Below are positions 1 through 5,293 of a stretch of 5,293 nt of DNA, in pieces. Within the stretch, counting starts at the first letter, position 1. Each line of letters opens with the position of its first letter. The stretch spans positions 1-5,293 of the forward strand of contig DOCD01000133.1 in the NCBI GenBank assembly GCA_003503945.1, in the 5' to 3' direction. Position numbers and translations under genes: made by a program. The DNA comes from Clostridiales bacterium. Its GTDB lineage: Bacteria; Bacillota; Clostridia; Christensenellales; Borkfalkiaceae. A model generated the notes under the pieces. It was given only the letters and a program-made list of their open reading frames with translations, searched no databases and was not told the origin of the DNA.

Positions 1-1
1 C

Positions 2-214
2 GCGCTTATGTATCTCGGCAACGAGAGCGAAACTATGTGGACGTTGCAGCTTACTTTACAGCAGCTTATTAAGTATATGTCAACGTCGCCTAACGGGGAT
101 TATAATTTCCAGTGTGCGTCCTCGCTTATGGCAATGATACCGCTTATTATAGTTTATTTGTTCTGTCAAAAATTCTTTATAGAAGGAATTTCTTTCGGCG
201 GAGGCAAAGAATAA
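2..214 (+). CDS. Carbohydrate ABC transporter permease, MalG/CUT1 type (C-terminal 70 residues, 5' end outside window)
   Basis: This is the tail of an inner-membrane permease subunit that, with a partner permease, an ATPase and a lipid-anchored binding protein, imports oligosaccharides. The frame is open from the first bases of the window, so the ATG at 8 is an internal methionine and not the start. Visible are an extracytoplasmic stretch (YLGNESETMWTLQLTLQQ), a last hydrophobic membrane segment at about residues 37-55 (SLMAMIPLIIVYLFCQ), and the ending QKFFIEGISFGGGKE. The YLFCQKFFIEGI pattern followed by a short Gly-rich tail is typical of the MalG/YtcP side of the CUT1 family (BPD_transp_1). 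The EAA loop that contacts the ATPase would lie upstream and is not seen. The substrate cannot be read from this fragment; the glycosidase genes downstream suggest an oligosaccharide. A terminator follows, so this is probably the last gene of the transporter operon. Confidence 0.9.
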   Translation, partial: ALMYLGNESETMWTLQLTLQQLIKYMSTSPNGDYNFQCASSLMAMIPLIIVYLFCQKFFIEGISFGGGKE

Positions 215-235
215 AATTATAAAAAATAAATAGAG

Positions 236-290
236 GGGAAACGGGGGCATAATATTATTTCAATTTACTTGTGCCGTTTCCCTTTTTTTT
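236..290 (+). terminator. Intrinsic (Rho-independent) terminator after the ABC permease gene
   Basis: Nine perfectly paired bases, GGGAAACGG (236-244) and CCGTTTCCC (274-282), are followed at once by eight T residues (283-290). The A-rich stretch before the left arm (about 221-234) can extend the pairing with the T run. The 29-base interior is long for a terminator, but CAT (248-250) can pair with GTG (271-273) after a GGG bulge, which tightens the helix. It lies 21 bases after the permease stop and should end the transporter transcript before the glycosidase genes. With no gene converging from the right, a function on the minus strand is not expected. Confidence 0.88.
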
Positions 291-297
291 GTAAAAT
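269..297 (+). promoter_or_regulatory. Weak candidate sigma-70/sigma-A promoter for the glycosidase operon
   Basis: A separate promoter is expected because a terminator stands just upstream. The best match I find is TTGTGC (269-274; only TTG agrees with TTGACA), a 17-base spacer and TAAAAT (292-297; five of six against TATAAT). The -35 element would overlap the right arm of the terminator. The -35 match is poor, and AT-rich DNA gives such hits by chance. A second possible -10 (TAGATT, 305-310) is no better. This is a suggestion only. Confidence 0.2.
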
Positions 298-316
298 AAA
301 AGCATAGATTTTTAAC

Positions 317-338
317 GGAAAGGTTTGATGTTATCAAA
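317..338 (+). promoter_or_regulatory. Distant ribosome binding site plus perfect inverted repeat before the GH37-like start codon
   Basis: The Shine-Dalgarno site GGAAAGG (317-323) ends 15 bases before the only usable in-frame ATG (339), well beyond the 6 and 8 bases seen for the two GH3 genes in this operon. The whole gap is a perfect inverted repeat, TTTGAT-GTT-ATCAAA (324-338). As RNA it could fold into a small three-base-loop hairpin that shortens the effective distance to the start codon. As DNA it could be a short operator half-site pair. No in-frame ATG, GTG or TTG exists between the Shine-Dalgarno site and 339. The repeat is plain in the sequence; its role is inferred. Confidence 0.5.
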
Positions 339-1538
339 ATGCAGACAAAGGATTATATAATCGAAAAATTGCCGCTTACGCTGCGGAATAACGTAAAAGA
401 CGACCGTACGCTTATCGGTCTGCCATATCCTTACACGGTGCCTTGCGCAGAGGGTATGTTTGACGAAATATATTACTGGGATACGTATTTTACAAACAAG
501 GCGTTGTTTGCGCTCGGACAGGTTGAACAGGCGGAAAACAACGTTAAGGATATTTTATACCTTATTGATAGATTCGGTTTTATGCCGAACGGCAACAGAA
601 CTTACTATACAATGCAAAGCCAGCCTCCTTATGCGGCTCTTATGGTAAACGACGTTTTTAATGCGAGCGGCAGTTTAAGTTTTCTTAAAGAGGCGTTTGT
701 AAAGCTTAAAAAGGAATACGGCTTCTGGATGACGCGCCGTTTAGCGCCCAACGGCTTAAATTTTTACGGCTGTGAAAGGTCGGATCAAGATTGCGTAAAT
801 ATGTACAACGGCTGTGTCGCGCAGAGAATCGGAAAGGAAGTCGGTCGTGACGCAAAAGAGGCGGGCAGACACTACTTTGCCGAATGTGAATCGGGTTGGG
901 ATTTCAGTCCTCGCTTTGACGGGCGTTGCATAGATTACAATCCCGTTGATTTAAACAGTAATTTATATTTATATGAAAAGCTGTTTGCAAAATACGAGAC
1001 GTTGCTCGGCGAGGGCGACGGAAGCGAATGGGAAGCAAGGGCGCAAAGCCGCGCAAAGGCAGTTAACAGGTTTATGTGGGATAGCGTCGAGGGCGTGTAT
1101 AAAGATTATAATTACGTAACCCGTAATGTTTCAAACGTCGTAAGCGCGGCAAGTTTTCAGCCGTATTTTGTCGGTTTGGCAAATGCCGAACAAAAGGGCG
1201 GACTTGTTAAACTTTTAAACTTGCTCGAATGCGACTGGGGCATTTTTGCCACGCAACCTGCCGATAAAAAATATCAATGGGCGTTTCCCAATATCTGGGC
1301 TCCGTGTCAGTATGTCGCCGTTGAGGGGCTGCGGTGCGGCGGTTTTGAAAAGGACGCCGAGCGTATTGCAAAAAAATACGTTGCGCTGTTAGATAAAAAT
1401 TTTGCCAAGTACGGCAAGCTATTTGAAAAATATAACGGGATTACAGGTGATACGGACGCCGCTTCGGAATATGACACACCCGAAATGCTCGGTTGGACGG
1501 CAGGCGTATATCTTAATTTTCTGAAAGGTTTAAAATGA
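339..1538 (+). CDS. Trehalase-family (GH37-like) glycoside hydrolase, cytoplasmic, probably non-trehalose substrate
   Basis: A 399-residue enzyme with the (alpha/alpha)6-barrel trehalase family motifs in order. The first signature has the form PCAEGMFDEIYYWDTYF (35-51), then PNGNRTYY (83-90) and SQPPYAALM (94-102). Next come ESGWDFSPRF (184-193), the second signature QWAFPNIWAP (313-322), and SEYDTPEMLGW (376-386). By comparison with E. coli TreA (Asp312/Glu496), Asp188 should be the general acid and Glu377 the general base of an inverting hydrolase. However, TreA's substrate-binding Arg152 aligns with Met40, Arg205 with Gln93, and the PRPESY segment carrying Arg277 has no counterpart. The usual QWD is QWA (Ala315). 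It is about 150 residues shorter than TreA/TreF and has no signal peptide, so it acts in the cytoplasm. It is the first gene of the operon with two GH3 enzymes. Fold and hydrolase class are well supported; trehalose specificity is doubtful. Confidence 0.9.
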   Translation: MQTKDYIIEKLPLTLRNNVKDDRTLIGLPYPYTVPCAEGMFDEIYYWDTYFTNKALFALGQVEQAENNVKDILYLIDRFGFMPNGNRTYYTMQSQPPYAALMVNDVFNASGSLSFLKEAFVKLKKEYGFWMTRRLAPNGLNFYGCERSDQDCVNMYNGCVAQRIGKEVGRDAKEAGRHYFAECESGWDFSPRFDGRCIDYNPVDLNSNLYLYEKLFAKYETLLGEGDGSEWEARAQSRAKAVNRFMWDSVEGVYKDYNYVTRNVSNVVSAASFQPYFVGLANAEQKGGLVKLLNLLECDWGIFATQPADKKYQWAFPNIWAPCQYVAVEGLRCGGFEKDAERIAKKYVALLDKNFAKYGKLFEKYNGITGDTDAASEYDTPEMLGWTAGVYLNFLKGLK

Positions 1539-3670
1539 ATAACAATCAAATAAAAAATTTAATCGGCAGTATGTCTGTGCTTGAAAAAGCAAGGCAACTG
1601 ACGCAGATTGACGCTACAACGCTTATCGATGACGACGAGGCTACCGTTACCGGTAATTGCGGTAATTTGAATCTGTCAAAGGAAGACGTTAACGGAATAG
1701 GTTCGATATTGAATTTTTCGGGCGCGGATAAGGCGACGGAATTACAGACCGAGCATTTAAAGCATAACGACATTCCTTTGCTTTTAATGCAGGACGTGGT
1801 TCACGGTTACAGAACTATTTATCCGTTAAATATCGCAATGGGCGGAACTTTCGATTTGGAACTCGTCGAGAAATGCGCGGAAATGTCTGCTATCGAAGCG
1901 AAGGCAAACGGCGTTATGGTAACGTTTGCGCCTATGGTTGATTTAGTAAGGGATGCGCGTTGGGGCAGGGTTATGGAATCCACGGGAGAGGATCCGTATC
2001 TTAACGGATTAATGGGCAGAGCCTTTATACGCGGATTTAAAAAAGGCGGACTTGCGGTATGCGTCAAACATTTTGCGGCATACGGTGCATGCGAAGCAGG
2101 AAAGGACTATAACACTACGGAAATCGGAGAATATTCTTTAAGAAATTATTATTTGAAAAGCTATGAAGAATGTATAAAGGAAAAACCCGAAATGGTAATG
2201 ACGTCGTTTAATCTCTTAAACGGCGTTCCCGTCAACGGACACAGCGATTTGCTTTTGGACTTGTTGCGCGGAGAATGGGGATTTAAAGGCGTTACGATTA
2301 GTGATTACGACGGTATCCGTGAAATGATAAATCACGGTTATTGCGCCGATTTGAAGGAGTGCGCCCGCGTTGCGGCAAATAACGAGGTCGATATCGAAAT
2401 GACGTCGCCGTCGTATATCCGCCATTTGCCCGAGCTTGTTGAGGAGGGCAAGGTTTCGGAAGATAAAATAAACGCAATGTTGTATCGCGTTTTATCGCTG
2501 AAAAACAAATTGGGTTTGTTTGAAAATCCGCTTTACGGTACTGATGCGGATAATAATTATAAGGTTTTACCTGACGAACACAGAGAGCTTGCCCGCATTG
2601 CAGCGGAAAAATCGTGCGTGCTGTTAAAGAACGAAAACGCGCTGCCGTTAACGGAAAACGAAAAGGTATGTATTGTCGGGCCGTTTTCCGACGAGCAAAG
2701 CATTATAGGTAATTGGAAGTGTTTAGGTAAAATCGAAGAAACCGTAAGTGTTAGGCAGGGACTTGAAAATTTGCTTAAACGTGCAGTTCCCTATGCGTTC
2801 GGTTGTAGCGGATACCTTGACGAGTCCGATTACGGTAAAATCGAAGATGCGGTTTCGGTTGCAAAGGACGGTGATACAATAATAGCCTGCGTGGGCGAGC
2901 GGTCGAACGATTCGGGCGAGGGAATTTCGCGCAGTAAATTATCGTTGCCCGACGTACAGATAGAATTGATAAAGCGGCTGTCTGCGCTCGGTAAAAAACT
3001 CGTGCTCGTAATTTTCGGCGGCAGACCGCAGGTTTTAACCGAAGTCGAACCTTATGCAAACGCAATTTTCTATGTGTGGCAACCGGGTACCGAGGGCGGG
3101 AACGCTATCGCAAATTTGCTTTACGGCAAAGCCGAACCTTCGGGTAAAATTACTATGTCGTTTCCGAGAACCACGGGGCAGTGCCCTGTTTATTACAATT
3201 ATTTTAATACCGGCAGACCGAAAAATCCGGATATTTCGGACAATTATATGTTTAAAAGTTCGTTTATCGATTGCCTTAATTCCCCGCTTTATCCGTTCGG
3301 TTACGGACTGACTTATACCGAGTTCAGTATGAGCGAAATTAAACTTTCGCGTTCAAGCTTTAAAAAAGGCGAAAACATTACGGCAAGCGTATTAATTAAA
3401 AATATAGGGAAAAGAGCGGGTGAAGAGGTCGTACAACTCTATATCAGGGATAAATTCGCGTCGGTTGTAAGACCTGTAACGGAATTAAAGGGATTTAAAA
3501 AAATCAAACTGCAACCCGACGAAGAAAAAGAAGTTGCGTTTGTAATCGACGAAGAAACATTGAAATTCTATACCGCAAAAGGTAAGTTCGAAGCAGAGAA
3601 AGGCGAGTTTGAATTGATGCTCGGGTTTAACAGTCGGGACATTAAAAAGACGAGTTTTACGTTGAATTAG
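1535..3670 (+). CDS. Glycoside hydrolase family 3 beta-glycosidase, BglX-like (probable cytoplasmic beta-glucosidase)
   Basis: A complete 711-residue retaining beta-glycosidase that removes non-reducing-end beta-linked sugars. The N-terminal GH3 TIM barrel spans about 15-330. It contains MQDVVHG (85-91; Asp87 binds the sugar), DARWGRVMESTGEDPY (140-155), VKHFAAYG (177-184), GKDYN (189-193) and the nucleophile motif ISDYDG with Asp257. The C-terminal alpha/beta domain spans about 345-594. It contains LLKNENALPL (363-372), the acid/base loop SNDSGEGISR with Glu462, WQPGTEGG (515-522) and EPSGKI (534-539). FGYGLTYTEF (588-597) leads into a fibronectin-III-like domain (about 598-707) usual in this subgroup. 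Lengthwise it resembles E. coli BglX without its export signal; no signal peptide is present, so it should be cytoplasmic. The start overlaps the previous stop (ATGA), with GAAAGG at 1523-1528 six bases upstream, which points to translational coupling. GH3 members also include xylosidases and others, so the sugar is not certain. Confidence 0.96.
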   Translation: MNNNQIKNLIGSMSVLEKARQLTQIDATTLIDDDEATVTGNCGNLNLSKEDVNGIGSILNFSGADKATELQTEHLKHNDIPLLLMQDVVHGYRTIYPLNIAMGGTFDLELVEKCAEMSAIEAKANGVMVTFAPMVDLVRDARWGRVMESTGEDPYLNGLMGRAFIRGFKKGGLAVCVKHFAAYGACEAGKDYNTTEIGEYSLRNYYLKSYEECIKEKPEMVMTSFNLLNGVPVNGHSDLLLDLLRGEWGFKGVTISDYDGIREMINHGYCADLKECARVAANNEVDIEMTSPSYIRHLPELVEEGKVSEDKINAMLYRVLSLKNKLGLFENPLYGTDADNNYKVLPDEHRELARIAAEKSCVLLKNENALPLTENEKVCIVGPFSDEQSIIGNWKCLGKIEETVSVRQGLENLLKRAVPYAFGCSGYLDESDYGKIEDAVSVAKDGDTIIACVGERSNDSGEGISRSKLSLPDVQIELIKRLSALGKKLVLVIFGGRPQVLTEVEPYANAIFYVWQPGTEGGNAIANLLYGKAEPSGKITMSFPRTTGQCPVYYNYFNTGRPKNPDISDNYMFKSSFIDCLNSPLYPFGYGLTYTEFSMSEIKLSRSSFKKGENITASVLIKNIGKRAGEEVVQLYIRDKFASVVRPVTELKGFKKIKLQPDEEKEVAFVIDEETLKFYTAKGKFEAEKGEFELMLGFNSRDIKKTSFTLN

Positions 3671-3688
3671 CTTAAAAAGGATATAAAA

Positions 3689-5293
3689 ATGGAACAGTAT
3701 ATTGATAAATTGATAGGGCAAATGACTCTGGAAGAAAAGATTGCTCAAATGCAGCAAATAAGCGCAAATATGGCAGATAAAACTCTTCGCAATAAGTTTA
3801 TTGAAATGGGGACGATAGGTTCATTTTTGCACGTTTTAGGTAGCGAGGTTGGAGATTATATTGATCCGACGAAAAGCAGTAGGCTTAAAATTCCGCCCAT
3901 TTTCGGTATCGACGCTATTCACGGACACGCGTTATTGAAGGAAGCTACCGTTTTCCCTTCGCAGCTTGCGCTTGCCTGTACATTTGACGACTGGCTTGTC
4001 GAAGAAATAGGTTATGCAACGGCAAAAGAGGTTTGCGCCGACGGACTTGATTGGGTATTTTCGCCCGTATTGTGTCTTGGAAGAGATTTGCGCTGGGGCA
4101 GAATAGACGAAACGTTCGGAGAAGATTATTATCTCGCATCACGGTTAGGTTCGGCAATCATCAAAGGTTATCAGAAAGATAACCTCGTCGCCGCGTGCGC
4201 AAAACATTATCTCGGTTACGGCGAGGCCACGGGCGGTCGCGATTCTTACGATACCGAAATAACCGAGCGATATGCAAGGGAAATATTTTTAAAACCCTTT
4301 AAAGCGGCAGTTGATGCGGGATGTATGACTTTTATGACGGCTTACGGCTCGATTGACGGCAAGCCGCTTACCGCCAGCCGTAAGTGGCTTACGGAAATTT
4401 TAAAAGACGAGCTCGGTTTTGACGGATTTATCGTTACCGACTGGGATAATTATAAGTCGCTTGTGGAATATCTGCACGCAGCGGAAAATATAGAGGAAGC
4501 GTGTGTGGACGGCGTTACGGCAGGCAACGATATGGCAATGTTTACCCACGATTTTTACGATAGTACTTTAAAAGCGGTAAAAAGCGGCAAAATTCCCGAA
4601 AGCACAATAAACGAAAGCGTAAGACGCATTTTGCGTGTTAAGGCTCGGCTCGGTATGCTTGACGGAACTCGCAAACGCCCGTCCAAGAGTGTAATAGGTT
4701 GCGGGGAGCATAGAAAACTTAATTATAAAGCCGCGGTTGAAAGCGCGGTATTGTTAAAAAACGAAGGGGTTCTTCCGTTGAAAGCCGCTAAAAAGATAGC
4801 GGTTATCGGAGAAAACGCAGTCAGCGTCAGAGCGCAATACGGCGACTGGACGTATTTTTCGCACCCCGATCCTAAACCCGAAGCTACGGAAAAAGATGAA
4901 ACTTATACGCTATTGAAAGGCGTACGGGAAGTTTATCCGTCCGCAGAAATAGTCTATTCGCAAGGTTATGCGATTAGCGGCGAGCAAACTGAGGATATGT
5001 TTGAGCAGGCTGTCAAATGCGCCGAAAATGCGGATACCGTTATAGCTGTTTTAGGAGACAATTTAGACTGGAACGGCGAGGGCAGGGATATAGTAAACCC
5101 CATTCTGCGCGGCAGTCAGATTGAGCTTGTTAAAGCGATAAAAGCGACGGGTAAGAAGATTATATGCGTATTAGTAAACGGTAAGCCGCTTGTAATTTCA
5201 GAACTCGAAAAATATTGCGACGCAGTAATTGAAACATTTAACGGCGGGGATATGTGCGGCCTTGCGGTTGCTAAACTAATTAAAGGCGAAGAA
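3689..5293 (+). CDS. Second glycoside hydrolase family 3 beta-glycosidase (3' end outside window)
   Basis: The frame is open from ATG 3689 to the window edge (535 codons, no stop). AAAAAGG (3674-3680) lies eight bases before the start, and the preceding GH3 gene stops 18 bases upstream. The protein begins MEQYIDKLIGQMTLEEKIAQM, the usual GH3 N-terminus, with no signal peptide. Barrel motifs are IFGIDAIHGH (71-80; Asp75 sugar contact), GRDLRWGRIDETFGED (131-146), AKHYLGYGEATGGRD (171-185) and the nucleophile motif IVTDWDN with Asp251. The second domain begins near LLKNEGVLPL (355-364). The probable acid/base is Glu464 in DNLDWNGEGRD. The window ends at about residue 535, just where a PSGKLP-type motif is expected, so the rest of this domain and any fibronectin-III-like domain are unseen. 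It is clearly diverged from its neighbour: TDW replaces SDY, and FNGGDMCG replaces WQPGTEGG. It probably acts on a different linkage or chain position of the same imported sugar. Confidence 0.95.
   Translation, partial: MEQYIDKLIGQMTLEEKIAQMQQISANMADKTLRNKFIEMGTIGSFLHVLGSEVGDYIDPTKSSRLKIPPIFGIDAIHGHALLKEATVFPSQLALACTFDDWLVEEIGYATAKEVCADGLDWVFSPVLCLGRDLRWGRIDETFGEDYYLASRLGSAIIKGYQKDNLVAACAKHYLGYGEATGGRDSYDTEITERYAREIFLKPFKAAVDAGCMTFMTAYGSIDGKPLTASRKWLTEILKDELGFDGFIVTDWDNYKSLVEYLHAAENIEEACVDGVTAGNDMAMFTHDFYDSTLKAVKSGKIPESTINESVRRILRVKARLGMLDGTRKRPSKSVIGCGEHRKLNYKAAVESAVLLKNEGVLPLKAAKKIAVIGENAVSVRAQYGDWTYFSHPDPKPEATEKDETYTLLKGVREVYPSAEIVYSQGYAISGEQTEDMFEQAVKCAENADTVIAVLGDNLDWNGEGRDIVNPILRGSQIELVKAIKATGKKIICVLVNGKPLVISELEKYCDAVIETFNGGDMCGLAVAKLIKGEE

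Noticed and set aside
8..214. A free-standing 68-residue protein starting at ATG 8
   Set aside because: The frame is open to the window edge and the sequence matches the C-terminus of a sugar ABC permease, so this is a truncated gene and not a small one.
1307..1549. Minus-strand frame of 80 codons over the end of the GH37-like gene
   Set aside because: It lies opposite well-conserved coding sequence, has no family resemblance, and is explained as a shadow of the real gene.
2775..3065. Minus-strand frame of 96 codons inside the first GH3 gene
   Set aside because: It is antisense to the conserved acid/base region, and its Arg-rich low-complexity composition is typical of an opposite-strand shadow.
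3054..3311. Plus-strand frame of 85 codons within the first GH3 gene
   Set aside because: It is out of frame with a fully motif-supported GH3 domain, with no recognisable motif of its own.
3671..3688. Possible terminator or promoter between the two GH3 genes
   Set aside because: The 18 bases hold only a Shine-Dalgarno site and A-rich spacer, with no stem-loop or T run.
3485..3757. Minus-strand frame of 90 codons spanning the junction of the two GH3 genes
   Set aside because: It is Phe-rich because it reads Lys/Glu-rich coding DNA in reverse, and it covers both the end of one GH3 and the start of the next.

Overview
This window looks like part of a sugar-uptake and glycoside-breakdown locus of a low-to-moderate GC Gram-positive-type bacterium, most plausibly an uncultured member of the Bacillota/Clostridia. 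That placement rests on purine-rich Shine-Dalgarno sites (GGAAAGG, GAAAGG, AAAAAGG), a U-tract intrinsic terminator, tightly packed same-strand genes, a CUT1-type carbohydrate ABC permease, and glycosidases that lack signal peptides. It is an inference; nothing in the window is taxonomically diagnostic.

Layout, all on the + strand. (1) Bases 2-214 are the C-terminal 70 residues of a MalG-type sugar ABC transporter permease whose start lies upstream. (2) Bases 215-338 are intergenic. They hold a strong intrinsic terminator at 236-290 with an 8-T run, a weak possible promoter, and a 15-base perfect inverted repeat wedged between the Shine-Dalgarno site and start codon of the next gene. (3) Bases 339-1538 encode a 399-residue trehalase-family (GH37-like) glycosidase. 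(4) Bases 1535-3670 encode a complete 711-residue GH3 beta-glycosidase of BglX type, overlapping the previous gene by ATGA. (5) From base 3689 to the window end is a second GH3 beta-glycosidase. It starts 18 bases after the first one stops and is cut by the window edge after 535 codons.

The three enzyme genes form one tight operon, separated from the transporter operon by the terminator. None of the three has a signal peptide, so the likely scheme is that the ABC system imports an oligosaccharide and the enzymes hydrolyse it in the cytoplasm. The two GH3 proteins keep their catalytic nucleophile and acid/base residues but belong to clearly different subtypes, so they probably cut different linkages or chain positions.

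The most interesting point is the GH37-like protein. It keeps the putative general acid Asp and general base Glu of trehalases, but the three arginines known to hold trehalose in E. coli TreA all appear to be missing, and its second signature reads QWA rather than QWD. It is probably an active hydrolase with a substrate other than trehalose. No RNA genes, mobile elements, CRISPR arrays or long repeats were seen.
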